Assembly (NCBI RefSeq): GCF_004342025.1
Contig: NZ_SLWN01000017.1
Location: 140,059 to 204,058, forward strand
Length of the DNA: 64,000 bases
Reading direction: 5' to 3'
Source: Kribbella steppae
Lineage (GTDB): Bacteria; Actinomycetota; Actinomycetes; Propionibacteriales; Kribbellaceae
The translations under genes were made by a program, and so were the position numbers. How positions within the stretch are numbered: the stretch's first letter is position 1; every line of letters starts with the position of its first letter. This document shows, one piece after another, positions 42,352-51,671 of the stretch. Below the pieces are notes generated by a model. It ran no database searches and had not been told where the DNA came from. It worked only from the letters and a program-made list of their open reading frames with translations.

Positions 42352-42476
42352 GAGTGCCTCACTTCACGCATCTATGAACAAGAATGCGGTCATTGAAGCG
42401 CACCCAGGACGGCTTGTCATCAGGTCGGCCGTCATGAACTTGAGACGCGGTCGCCATCACGGGGAGAAGCCGGGCC

Positions 42477-43817
42477 GTGACGATGATTCGCATGGCGAAC
42501 AGTGGACCAACACCGAGTCGCGCAGTCAGCCGGCGCCGGCTGCTGACCGGCGGCCTCACCTTGGGTGTCGCGCTGACCACCCCGGCTCTCGCCCAGGCCG
42601 TACCCGTCGACCCCGACCGCTTCACCGCGCAGGACGACCCCGACTTCCACCCGGTGACCTTCCGGCTGCCGGCGCCGACCGGGCGGAAGGCGCTCGGGAC
42701 GACCGCACTGCACCTGATCGACCAGTCCCGTCCGGATCCGACGATGCCCAGTGGCCGGCGCGAGCTGATGATCAGCCTCTGGTACCCCGGCTCGATGATG
42801 GGCGACGCCCCGCTCGCCAAGTACATGCCGCCACGCATCGCGGTCGAGGTCGACGAGACCTGGACCGGCGAGTACGGGCTGGCGCTGCCGACCGGTTCGT
42901 TCGACTTCGCCAACACCGAGACGCACTCCCGGGTCGACGCGCCGATGCAGCCGCTCCCGCACCCCGTCGTACTGTTCTCTCCCGGCTATCAGTACAGCCG
43001 GTTCGTGAACACCGCCCAGGTCGAGGATCTGGCCAGTCGCGGGTACGTCGTCGTCACCATGGACCACACCCACGAGACGCCGACCGAGTTCCCGGGCGGG
43101 CGGTTCCTCCCCGGCGTACCGGCCGATCAGCTGCCCGATCCGGTGTTCACCCGCAAGGCGGTCGAGACCCGGACGGCCGACGCCCGGTTCGTGCTGGACC
43201 AGCTCGAGCGGATCGCCGCCGGCCAGAACCCGGATATGGACGGCAAGGTGCTGCCGCCCGGGCTCGCGGCCGGCCTCGATCTGCAGAAGGTCGGCATGTT
43301 CGGCTTCTCGCTCGGCGGCTACGCGACCGCGAACACGCTGCTCGAGGACAAGCGGTTCGCCGCCGGTCTCGACCTGGACGGCACGCTCCAGGACGACCCG
43401 GTGAAGGGTCCCCTCGGCGAGGTCGCCCGGAAGGGACTCGACCAGCCGTTCCTCCTGTTCGGCTCGGACACCAGCCAGCGGACCGATGCGGACAAGGAGT
43501 ACTACGACAAGTCCTGGGCCGGGTTCTGGGACGCGCAGCGCGGCTGGAAGGTGAACCTGGGGCTGACCGGGGCCAAGCAGAAGGCGTTCACCGACTACCA
43601 GTTCGTCTTCGACCAGTTGTTCCGCGAGATCTACGGCGACGACGAGATCATCACCTCGGTGATGACGGCGCTGGTCGGCGCGGTCGATCCGGCCCGCAGT
43701 GTGCTCGCTCAGCGCCGGTATCTCAGTGCCTTCTTCGACCAGACGCTGCGCCGCCGCCCCGAGTTGCTGCTCCGCGGTGACTCGCCGAAATTCCCGGAGG
43801 TGCGCTTCGCCGGCTGA
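42477..43817 (+). CDS. Tat-exported alpha/beta hydrolase, PAF-acetylhydrolase-like
   Basis: A 446-residue protein with the twin-arginine signal SRRRLLTGGLTLGVAL (about 18-40). The nucleophile elbow GFSLGG lies near residue 281 and the preceding VVLFSPGYQYSRF and MDHTHETPTEFPGG match platelet-activating-factor acetylhydrolase-like enzymes. These cleave short acyl esters. An internal ATG start is possible at the second or third Met. It is divergent from the GH31 gene across 125 bp, so both may share control. Confidence 0.85.
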   Translation: MTMIRMANSGPTPSRAVSRRRLLTGGLTLGVALTTPALAQAVPVDPDRFTAQDDPDFHPVTFRLPAPTGRKALGTTALHLIDQSRPDPTMPSGRRELMISLWYPGSMMGDAPLAKYMPPRIAVEVDETWTGEYGLALPTGSFDFANTETHSRVDAPMQPLPHPVVLFSPGYQYSRFVNTAQVEDLASRGYVVVTMDHTHETPTEFPGGRFLPGVPADQLPDPVFTRKAVETRTADARFVLDQLERIAAGQNPDMDGKVLPPGLAAGLDLQKVGMFGFSLGGYATANTLLEDKRFAAGLDLDGTLQDDPVKGPLGEVARKGLDQPFLLFGSDTSQRTDADKEYYDKSWAGFWDAQRGWKVNLGLTGAKQKAFTDYQFVFDQLFREIYGDDEIITSVMTALVGAVDPARSVLAQRRYLSAFFDQTLRRRPELLLRGDSPKFPEVRFAG

Positions 43818-44127
43818 TGCCGGCTGTGACGCTTGCCACCCCTCCTGGTGGACGGACGGCGTACCCTCGGGGTCGAGAGGGCGGGATGGGGACGGGGTTC
43901 CGGCGCGCTCGGTGGCTGCGGCGCGACGCGCGGTGAGCAGGGTTGTCGGATACTTTCTGAAACCCTGTGACGTGTGATCGCGGCGGGAACGGTTACCGTG
44001 CGTTCAGAAAAGGCGTTGCCGTCGGCCGTACCCTGTCCTCGGACGGGGTCGGTCTGTGCTCGGGGAACAGACGTCCGATCACGGGCGTTGTCGGCAGGAC
44101 GTTGAGAGTGCTAGGGCAAGGAGCGCA
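43818..44127. other. upstream region of topA
   Basis: No gene is seen in these 310 bases. They end with AAGGAG four bases before the topA GTG. AT-richer pieces around 43945-43965 and 44000-44015 could hold promoters, but no clear -35/-10 pair stands out. Confidence 0.4.
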
Positions 44128-46863
44128 GTGGCAGGGGCATCAGGGACGAAGACAGCAACAGCGGCTGCACGCCGTCTGGTGATCGTCGAGTCGCCGAAGA
44201 AGGCGCGGATGATCGCCGGTTTCCTGGGGTCCGGGTACGTGGTGGAGTCCAGCTTCGGCCACATCCGGGACCTGCCGAAGGGTGCGGACGAGATCCCGGC
44301 GAAGTACAAGGGACTCCCGTGGGCCCGGCTCGGCGTCAACATCGAGGACCACTTCGACCCCCTGTACGTCGTCCCGGCCGACAAGAAGGCCCAGATCCGC
44401 AAGCTGAAGGAACTGCTCAAGGACGCCGACGAGCTCTACCTGGCCACTGATGAGGACCGCGAGGGCGAGGCGATCGCCTGGCACCTGCTGGACGAGCTGA
44501 AGCCGAAGATCCCGGTCAAGCGGATGGTCTTCCACGAGATCACGCCGAAGGCGATCCAGGACGCGGTCGGCAGTGCGCGGGACATCAACGACGCGCTGGT
44601 CGACGCCCAGGAGGCCCGGCGGATCCTGGACCGGTTGTACGGCTACGAGGTCTCGCCGGTGCTGTGGAAGAAGGTCATGCCGAAGCTGTCGGCGGGCCGG
44701 GTCCAGTCGGTCGCGATCCGGATGGTGGTCGACCGGGAGCGTGACCGGATCGCCTTCCGCAGTGCGTCGTACTGGGATCTGGACGCCACTCTCGACGCCG
44801 GTGAGGGCAGGTCGCCCCGGCAGTTCCCCTCCCGGCTTGTCTCGGTGGACAGCCGGCGGGTAGCCCAGGGCCGCGACTTCAGTTCCACCGGTGAGCTCAA
44901 GGGCCAGAACACGGTCCACCTGGACCAGGAGACCTCGACCGCGCTGGCCGCCGCGCTGCGCGACTCGCAGTTCACCGTCCGGTCGATCGAGTCCAAGCCG
45001 TACACCCGCAAGCCGTACGCGCCGTTCCGGACCACCACGCTGCAGCAGGAGGCCGGCCGCAAGCTCGGCATGTCCGCGTCGCAGACGATGCAGATCGCTC
45101 AGCGGCTGTACGAGAACGGCAACATCACCTATATGCGTACCGACAGCGTGACGCTGTCCGACACCGCGATCACCGCGGCCCGGGCCCAAGTCCGCGAGCT
45201 GTACGGCGCGTCCTACCTGCCGGACAAGCCGCGGGTCTACACCTCCAAGGTGAAGAACGCGCAGGAGGCGCACGAGGCGATCCGGCCGGCCGGCGAGGTC
45301 TTCCAGACCCCGGCGCAGACCGGGCTGAGCGGCGCCGAGTACCGGCTCTACGAGCTGATCTGGATGCGGACGATCGCGTCCCAGATGAAGGACGCCGAGG
45401 GTCGCAGCGTCTCGATCAAGATCGACGCCAAGGCCTCCACCGGGGAGAACTGCGAGTTCACCTCGTCCGGCCGGGTGATCACCTTCCACGGCTTCCTCAA
45501 GGCCTACGTCGAGGGCGCGGACGACCCGTCCGCCGGGACGGACGACCAGGAGACCCGGTTGCCCGACGTGGCCGAGGGCGACGTCCTGCCCGCGGTCGAG
45601 GTGCTGGCCTCCGGGCACGAGACGAAGCCGCCGGCCCGCTACACCGAGGCGACGCTGATCCGCGAGCTCGAAGAGCGTGAGATCGGCCGCCCGTCGACGT
45701 ACGCCTCGATCATCGGGACGATCCAGGCCCGCGGGTACGTCTACAAGAAGGGCACAGCGCTGGTGCCGGCCTGGCTGGCGTTCGCCGTGGTCCGGCTGCT
45801 GGAGGAGCACTTCACCCGGCTGGTCGACTACGCGTTCACCGCGACGATGGAGGACGTGCTCGACGAGGTCGCGGCCGGGGACCTGCAGCGCGAGGGTGTG
45901 CTGTCGCGGTTCTACTTCGGTGACGACGACCTCGAGGGCCTGCACTCGATGGTGAACGACCTCGGCGACATCGACGCCCGGGAGATGTCCACGTTCCCGG
46001 TCGGCGGTGACGACACCGGGATCGTGGTCCGGGTCGGTCGCTACGGGCCGTACGTCGAGGACAAGGACGAGCGGCGCGCGAACGTACCGGAGGATCTGCC
46101 GCCGGACGAGCTGACGGTCGACAAGGCCCAGGAGCTGCTCAGCCAGCCGTCGGGTGTCGAGCACGAGCTCGGTACGGCGCCCGACACCGGGCACAAGGTG
46201 GTCGCGAAGGCCGGCCGGTTCGGTCCCTATGTGACCGAGGTGCTGCCGGAGGACGCGCCGAAGAGCGCCAAGCCGCGGACCGGCTCGCTGCTCAAGTCGA
46301 TGACGCTGGACAGTGTCAGCCTCGAGGACGCGATGAAGCTGCTGTCGCTGCCGCGGGTGGTCGGCAAGGACCCGGAGAGCGGTGACGAGATCACCGCGCA
46401 GAACGGGCGCTACGGGCCGTACCTGAAGAAGGGGACGGACTCGCGGTCGCTGTCGTCCGAGGAGCAGATGTTCGACATCACCCTCGAGGAAGCGCTGACG
46501 ATCTACGCGGAGCCGAAGCAGCGCGGCCGGCGGGCCGCGGCGCCGCCGCTGAAGGAGCTGGGCGAGGACCCGGAGTCCGGCAAGCCGGTGGTGGTGAAGG
46601 AGGGTCGCTTCGGTCCGTACGTCACCGACGGGGAGACGAACGCGACGCTGCGCAAGGACGACTCGGTCGAGACGATCTCGCTGCTGCGGGCGGCTGAGCT
46701 GCTGGCGGACAAGCGGGCTCGCGGGCCGGTGAAGAAGACGGCCAAGAAGTCCGCCACCAAGAAGACCACTGCTGCGAAGAAGACGGCCGCGAAGAAGACC
46801 ACCACCAAGAAGACCGCGGCGAAGAAGACGACGGCCAAGAAGGCGGCGGCGAAGAAGTCCTGA
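44128..46863 (+). CDS. topA: DNA topoisomerase I
   Basis: The GTG at 44128 with AAGGAG upstream gives 911 residues. It starts with the Toprim domain (RRLVIVESPKKARMIAGFLG, then the ATDEDREGEAIAW acidic cluster near 110-122). The catalytic Tyr is in NITYMRTDS near residue 335. Several C-terminal repeat domains of the actinobacterial type (NGRYGPYLKKG, EGRFGPYVTDG) follow, and the tail is a long Lys-Thr-Ala run that binds DNA and raises processivity. It relaxes negative supercoils. The Fur-family gene begins 11 bp later. Confidence 0.97.
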   Translation: MAGASGTKTATAAARRLVIVESPKKARMIAGFLGSGYVVESSFGHIRDLPKGADEIPAKYKGLPWARLGVNIEDHFDPLYVVPADKKAQIRKLKELLKDADELYLATDEDREGEAIAWHLLDELKPKIPVKRMVFHEITPKAIQDAVGSARDINDALVDAQEARRILDRLYGYEVSPVLWKKVMPKLSAGRVQSVAIRMVVDRERDRIAFRSASYWDLDATLDAGEGRSPRQFPSRLVSVDSRRVAQGRDFSSTGELKGQNTVHLDQETSTALAAALRDSQFTVRSIESKPYTRKPYAPFRTTTLQQEAGRKLGMSASQTMQIAQRLYENGNITYMRTDSVTLSDTAITAARAQVRELYGASYLPDKPRVYTSKVKNAQEAHEAIRPAGEVFQTPAQTGLSGAEYRLYELIWMRTIASQMKDAEGRSVSIKIDAKASTGENCEFTSSGRVITFHGFLKAYVEGADDPSAGTDDQETRLPDVAEGDVLPAVEVLASGHETKPPARYTEATLIRELEEREIGRPSTYASIIGTIQARGYVYKKGTALVPAWLAFAVVRLLEEHFTRLVDYAFTATMEDVLDEVAAGDLQREGVLSRFYFGDDDLEGLHSMVNDLGDIDAREMSTFPVGGDDTGIVVRVGRYGPYVEDKDERRANVPEDLPPDELTVDKAQELLSQPSGVEHELGTAPDTGHKVVAKAGRFGPYVTEVLPEDAPKSAKPRTGSLLKSMTLDSVSLEDAMKLLSLPRVVGKDPESGDEITAQNGRYGPYLKKGTDSRSLSSEEQMFDITLEEALTIYAEPKQRGRRAAAPPLKELGEDPESGKPVVVKEGRFGPYVTDGETNATLRKDDSVETISLLRAAELLADKRARGPVKKTAKKSATKKTTAAKKTAAKKTTTKKTAAKKTTAKKAAAKKS

Positions 46864-46874
46864 GAGAGGGGCCC

Positions 46875-47306
46875 ATGACGAGTGCGGTCGAGGTCACCGC
46901 GCAGCGGCTGCGGGACCGGGGCGAGCGGGTCACGCCGGCCCGCCTCGCGGTCGTCGAGGTGCTCGCGGGCACCGAGGAGCACCTGAGCGCGGAGCAGATC
47001 GGCGAGCGGGCCGAGCAGCTGCGCCCCGGCATCCACCGCGCCACCGTCTACCGGGCCCTGGACGCGCTGGGCGAGTTCGGCCTGGTCACCCACGTCCACC
47101 TCGGGCGGGCCGGGACGACGTACCACCTGGCCGGTGATCTGGCCCCTCGCCACCTGCACCTGCGCTGCTCCGAGTGCGGCACCGTGTACGACGCTCCGGG
47201 CGACATCCTGGAGGCGGCCCGCCGGAAGGTCCAGCGCGAGCTCGGCTTCCAGCTCGCCCCGGAACAGGTCGCCCTGATCGGCGTGTGCAAGGAGTGTCTG
47301 GCCTGA
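46875..47306 (+). CDS. Fur-family metalloregulator (Zur/FurB-like)
   Basis: A 143-residue protein with the winged-helix segment HRATVYRALDALGEFGLV, His-rich LAPRHLHLRC and two CxxC pairs (CSEC and CKEC) that bind structural zinc. Zinc regulation is suggested by resemblance to actinobacterial Zur/FurB, but iron or another metal is possible. It lies 11 bp after topA, probably as a downstream cistron. Confidence 0.85.
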   Translation: MTSAVEVTAQRLRDRGERVTPARLAVVEVLAGTEEHLSAEQIGERAEQLRPGIHRATVYRALDALGEFGLVTHVHLGRAGTTYHLAGDLAPRHLHLRCSECGTVYDAPGDILEAARRKVQRELGFQLAPEQVALIGVCKECLA

Positions 47307-47367
47307 CCTGAAGCGGTCACACTGTCCATATCTGTTGATCGGTGTGGATTCGTGAACAACTTGGGCT

Positions 47368-47373
47368 TAGGCT
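47368..47373 (+). promoter_or_regulatory. putative -10 hexamer for a leaderless beta-galactosidase transcript
   Basis: TAGGCT lies eight bases before the GTG at 47382, with TGGATT 17 bp upstream. Confidence 0.35.
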
Positions 47374-47381
47374 CGATACCT

Positions 47382-50180
47382 GTGACCCATGACCACAGCT
47401 ACGTCGAGGACTTTGCTCCCGGCGCCAACGTGCTTCCCCCGCGTGCCTGGCTGGACGACGACTCGGCCAAGCTCCCGCTGACCGGCGACTGGAACTTCCG
47501 GCTCTCCCCGAGCGTGGCCGACGCCCCCGACGACCTGAAGGACCCGGACACCTCCGGGTGGGGCACCATCGCGGTCCCGGGTCACTGGCAGCTCAGTGGG
47601 TACGGCGCTCCGGCGTACACGAACGTCGTCTACCCGTTCCCGCTCGAGCCGCCGTTCGTGCCGACCGACAACCCGACCGGTGACTACGTCCGGACCGTGA
47701 CGATCCCGGCGGACTGGGCCGGCGCCCGGGTGGTGCTGCGGTTCGAGGGGGTCGACTCCCGGTTCGCGGTGCACGTGAACGGCGAGCTGGTCGGCTGGTC
47801 GGCCGGCTCCCGGCTGCCGTCCGAGTTCGACCTCACCGACTTGGTTGCCCCCGGCAAGGAGGCCCGGATCGCGGTCCGGGTGCACCAGTGGTCGGTCGGC
47901 AGCTACGTCGAGGACCAGGACATGTGGTGGCTGTCCGGGATCTTCCGCGAGGTCAACCTGCTGGCGCTCAAGCCGTCCGCCCCGACTGATGTCTTCGTGC
48001 ACGCGTCGTACGCCGACGGCACCGGCACGCTCAAGGTCGACGCGGACGTCGCGGGCACGGTCGTCGTACCCGAGCTGGACCTGGAGTTCGCGACCGGTGA
48101 CGAGGTCACCGCGGCCGTCGAGCCGTGGTCCGCCGAGAGCCCGCGCCTGTACGACGGTGTGGTCCGGACCGAGGGTGGCGACGTCCGGCTGCGGATCGGC
48201 TTCCGTACGGTCGCGATCGCCGACGGGGTGCTCACCGTGAACGGGAACCGCGTGCTGTTCAACGGGGTCAACCGGCACGAGTTCCACCCCGACCGCGGTC
48301 GCGCGCTGACCGAGCAGGACATGCTGGACGACGTACTGCTGATGAAGCAGGCCGGGATCAACGCGGTCCGCACCAGCCACTACCCGCCGCACCCGCACTT
48401 CCTGTCGCTGTGCGACGAGTACGGCCTGTACGTGATCGACGAGTGCGACCTGGAGACGCACGGGTTCGGGTACGAGCCCGAGCCGCCGAAACTGCCGAAC
48501 CCGGTGATGGACCCGCGATTCCGCGACGATCTGGTCGAGCGGATCCGCCGTACCGTCCACCGGGACAAGAATCACGCCTCGATCATCATCTGGTCGCTCG
48601 GCAACGAGTGCGGGATGGGCGAGAACCTCAAGGCGATGTACGACGTGGCCAAGGAGATCGACCCGTCCCGGCCGGTGCACTACGAGCGCGACACCGAGGC
48701 CGAGTTCGTCGACATCTACTCGCGGATGTACACCGACCCGGCCGGCTGCGCGGAGATCGGCGCGGACCCGGAGCTGTACCGGAACCTGCCTTTCATCCTG
48801 TGCGAGTACGGCCACGCGATGGGCAACGGGCCGGGCGGGCTGCTCGATTACCGCGAGGTGTTCGACAAGTACCCGCGCTGCCAGGGCGGTTTCATCTGGG
48901 AGTGGATCGACCACGGCCTGCGCACCACCATCGACGGCCGCGAGGTCTACGCGTACGGCGGTGACTTCGGCGAGACGATCCACGACGGCAACTTCGTCTG
49001 CGACGGTCTGCTGTTCCCGGACCGGACTCCGTCACCCGGCATGCTCGAGTACATCAAGGTGATCGAGCCGCTGCGTATCGTTGCTGACGGCAACGGTGCG
49101 GTGTCGATCACCAACCGCTACGAGGTGCTCGACACCAGCCACCTCCGGTTCACGGTGCGGGTCGAGGCGGAGGGGGAGGTCGTCGGTGACGGCGGGCTGC
49201 CCGTTCCGGTGATCGCGCCCGGTGAGACCGTGTCGGTGGAGTTCCCGCCGGCGCTCGTGAAGCTGCGCGACGCCGGCCGGCCGGAGACCTGGCTGACCGT
49301 CACCGCGGAGCTCGCCGAGGCGACGTCGTGGGCCGAGGCCGGCCACCGCGTTGCGTGGGGGCAGATCCGGTTGGACGAGCCTGCTGCGGCGGAGCCTGTC
49401 ACGGGTAGCGCGCCGACCGATGTGACGGCCGGTGTGGATGGGATCAGCTTCGGTGACGTGCGGAATGCACGGCTGGATGTGTGGCGTGCACCGATCGACA
49501 ACGACGCCAACCCCGGGGTCGCGAACGCCTGGCGTCAGGAGGGTCTGCACCGGGTGCAGCACCGGATCGTCTCGCAGGGTGAGCGCGACGGTGCCTGGGA
49601 GGTCGTCGCCCGTACGGCGCCTCCTCAGCTCCAGTGGGGCCTGGTCAGCACCTGGCGGTGGACCGCTGTCGACGGTGGGGTCGTCCTGGACCTGAGCGTC
49701 GTACCGGATGGGCTCTTCCCCGAGGTGCTCCCGCGGCTCGGCATCACCTTCGAGCTGCCGAAGGTGGAGCAGGTGGAGTGGTTCGGCACCGGTCCGAACG
49801 AGGCGTACGTCGACACGCGTGAGGCGGCGGCGGTCGGCAGGTACTCGGCCACGGTGGCCGAGCTGCAGACGCCGTACGTCCGGCCGCAGGAGAACGGTCA
49901 CCGCATCGACACCCGCTGGGCCGCTCTCACCGCCTCCACCGGCACGCTTCGGGTGGAAGCTGTCGGCACTCTCTTCGGCCTGACGGTCCGCGACTGGACC
50001 ACGCACGACCTGGAGACCGCCAGCCACACCGCCGACCTCACCCCAGGCGACACCACCTACGTCACCCTCGACATCGCCCAAACCGGCGTAGGCACGGCCG
50101 CCTGCGGTCCGAAGCTCCCGGACCGCGACAAGCTGAAGACCGCCCCCGCGTCCCTGTCGCTCAGGTTCACGACGGCCTGA
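47382..50180 (+). CDS. lacZ: GH2 beta-galactosidase, LacZ type
   Basis: A 932-residue cytoplasmic enzyme (no signal peptide) of the LacZ class with the usual five-domain length. The acid/base Glu is in WSLGNECG near residue 409, and the nucleophile Glu in LCEYGHAMGN near 474. It hydrolyses terminal beta-galactosides such as lactose. The GTG at 47382 has no Shine-Dalgarno sequence but has a -10-like hexamer at leaderless distance; a GTG 30 bases earlier is in frame. No sugar transporter is adjacent. Confidence 0.94.
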   Translation: MTHDHSYVEDFAPGANVLPPRAWLDDDSAKLPLTGDWNFRLSPSVADAPDDLKDPDTSGWGTIAVPGHWQLSGYGAPAYTNVVYPFPLEPPFVPTDNPTGDYVRTVTIPADWAGARVVLRFEGVDSRFAVHVNGELVGWSAGSRLPSEFDLTDLVAPGKEARIAVRVHQWSVGSYVEDQDMWWLSGIFREVNLLALKPSAPTDVFVHASYADGTGTLKVDADVAGTVVVPELDLEFATGDEVTAAVEPWSAESPRLYDGVVRTEGGDVRLRIGFRTVAIADGVLTVNGNRVLFNGVNRHEFHPDRGRALTEQDMLDDVLLMKQAGINAVRTSHYPPHPHFLSLCDEYGLYVIDECDLETHGFGYEPEPPKLPNPVMDPRFRDDLVERIRRTVHRDKNHASIIIWSLGNECGMGENLKAMYDVAKEIDPSRPVHYERDTEAEFVDIYSRMYTDPAGCAEIGADPELYRNLPFILCEYGHAMGNGPGGLLDYREVFDKYPRCQGGFIWEWIDHGLRTTIDGREVYAYGGDFGETIHDGNFVCDGLLFPDRTPSPGMLEYIKVIEPLRIVADGNGAVSITNRYEVLDTSHLRFTVRVEAEGEVVGDGGLPVPVIAPGETVSVEFPPALVKLRDAGRPETWLTVTAELAEATSWAEAGHRVAWGQIRLDEPAAAEPVTGSAPTDVTAGVDGISFGDVRNARLDVWRAPIDNDANPGVANAWRQEGLHRVQHRIVSQGERDGAWEVVARTAPPQLQWGLVSTWRWTAVDGGVVLDLSVVPDGLFPEVLPRLGITFELPKVEQVEWFGTGPNEAYVDTREAAAVGRYSATVAELQTPYVRPQENGHRIDTRWAALTASTGTLRVEAVGTLFGLTVRDWTTHDLETASHTADLTPGDTTYVTLDIAQTGVGTAACGPKLPDRDKLKTAPASLSLRFTTA

Positions 50181-50183
50181 GGT

Positions 50184-51608
50184 TCAGATCGCTATGGCCG
50201 GCCGGGGAGATACCCGGTCGGCCGGCGGGTGGTACGCCTGCCAGGCGGTGGTGAGGCGGACTACTGCCTCGGTGAGCTCCTCTGGACGGGCGCGGAAGTG
50301 CAGGCGGACGTAGGGGTCGCTGTTGCCGGTTACGTCGAGGCCTGAGCCGGGGAGGATGGCCAGGCCGTGGCGGAGAGCGGTTTGGGCGAAGGAGTTGCCG
50401 TCGCCGTGTGGCAGCCGGACCCAGAGACACTGGCCGCCGCGGATCTGTGGCACGTCCCAGGTCGGCAGGTGCCTCGTCAGCAATGTGCGCAGGTGGTCGT
50501 GGCGGGTCTGTAGCTCGGTGGCCAGGTCCAGGTCGTCCAACTCGGCCACCAGGTGGGCGGCCGCTAGTTGGGCGGGGACGTTGCCGCCAAGGTCGTGGAC
50601 GGCCCGGAGACGGGCGAGGCGGTTGATGAGCGGGGCGGATGCGCGAATCCAGCCGATCCGCAGGCCGCCCCAGACGCTCTTGCTCAGCGAGCCGATCGAG
50701 ATCACCGCATCGCTGAAGACCGCCATCGGCACGGGTCGCGTCGTACCAGGAAAGCCCAGATCCGCAGGCACCTCGTCCTCGATCAGCGGTACGTCGGCCG
50801 CCGCAGCAGCCCGTGCCAGCCGCTGCCGGACCAGCGACGACAGCACCGACCCGGTCGGGTTCTGGTACGTCGGAATCACGTAAGCGAGCCCCGGACGCCG
50901 ATCGCGCACCGCCGCCTCGAAACCCTCCAGACCGATCGGCAGACCACGCAGTACGGCGGCCTCTTCCCGGAACGCCTCCAACGCCCCCGGATAGGTCGGT
51001 GCCTCGACCAGGACCTGGTCCCCGGGGGACAGGAGCGCATGTGCCAGCAGTGACAAGGCTTGCTGGCCGCCGTTCGTCACCAGGATCTGGTCTGGCGTGG
51101 TCTGGACGCCGTGGTCGGCGTACCGGGTGGCGATGGCCTGCCGCAGCGTCGGGTGACCGTAGGGGTAGTAGCCGATGTCGCCGCTGATCTCCTGCAGCGA
51201 TGGCAGGATCCGCGCGTACGCCTCCGCGAGTAGCGGCGGCGGATCGCCCGGAGCGGCACAGATGGCCAGCAGGACGTCGTCATCCCGCGACTCCAGCGAG
51301 TCCAGAAAGATCGGGTCGACCGGTGCATCCTCAATGGTCCCCGACGACGCGGCACCGGCCACACGCGTCCCACTGCCCTGGCGGCGAGTGATCCGGCCTT
51401 CAGACCGCAACAGCTCGTAGGCGGCGACCACAGTGGTCCGGCCGACCGCCAGAGCAGCCGCCAGCGCTCGGTCCGGTGGCAGCAGCGCGCCCGATGGCAG
51501 CTCGCCGTCGTCGATCAGCCGACGCATCCGGGCCGCGAGCAGCACGTACAGCGGGCCGCGGCCGGATGACCAGCGGCCCAGACGCTCGCTCAGCCCGATT
51601 GGTCTCAT
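50184..51608 (-). CDS. MocR/PdxR-type GntR regulator with aminotransferase domain
   Basis: A 474-residue fusion of a GntR winged helix (about 1-85, with LPPDRALAAALAVGRTTVVAAYELL) and a fold type I PLP domain (about 110-460). The PLP lysine is in SLSKSVWGGLRIGW. MocR proteins use PLP or an amine as effector and control amine, amino-acid or vitamin B6 genes. The ATG at 51608 is chosen because it opens the HTH. The gene is divergent from an aminotransferase gene across 63 bp, the classic MocR layout. Confidence 0.92.
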   Translation of the reverse strand: MRPIGLSERLGRWSSGRGPLYVLLAARMRRLIDDGELPSGALLPPDRALAAALAVGRTTVVAAYELLRSEGRITRRQGSGTRVAGAASSGTIEDAPVDPIFLDSLESRDDDVLLAICAAPGDPPPLLAEAYARILPSLQEISGDIGYYPYGHPTLRQAIATRYADHGVQTTPDQILVTNGGQQALSLLAHALLSPGDQVLVEAPTYPGALEAFREEAAVLRGLPIGLEGFEAAVRDRRPGLAYVIPTYQNPTGSVLSSLVRQRLARAAAAADVPLIEDEVPADLGFPGTTRPVPMAVFSDAVISIGSLSKSVWGGLRIGWIRASAPLINRLARLRAVHDLGGNVPAQLAAAHLVAELDDLDLATELQTRHDHLRTLLTRHLPTWDVPQIRGGQCLWVRLPHGDGNSFAQTALRHGLAILPGSGLDVTGNSDPYVRLHFRARPEELTEAVVRLTTAWQAYHPPADRVSPRPAIAI

Positions 51609-51633
51609 TCGCGAACCAATTATGCCGGATTGG
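51598..51633. promoter_or_regulatory. MocR operator candidate
   Basis: ATTGG occurs at 51598-51602 and 51629-51633 as a direct repeat 31 bp apart (about three helical turns), with the inverted copy CCAAT at 51616-51620 between them. Direct plus inverted repeats of this kind are typical for MocR/PdxR proteins. The array spans the regulator's start codon and the divergent gap. Confidence 0.6.
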
Positions 51634-51671
51634 CTCTGGGGTGACCAGACCCAGGCTCGGACGATGGCGGT

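Noticed and set aside
44140..46194. A long minus-strand frame across topA
   Set aside because: It is a GC-driven shadow of topA, with no ribosome site or known domain.
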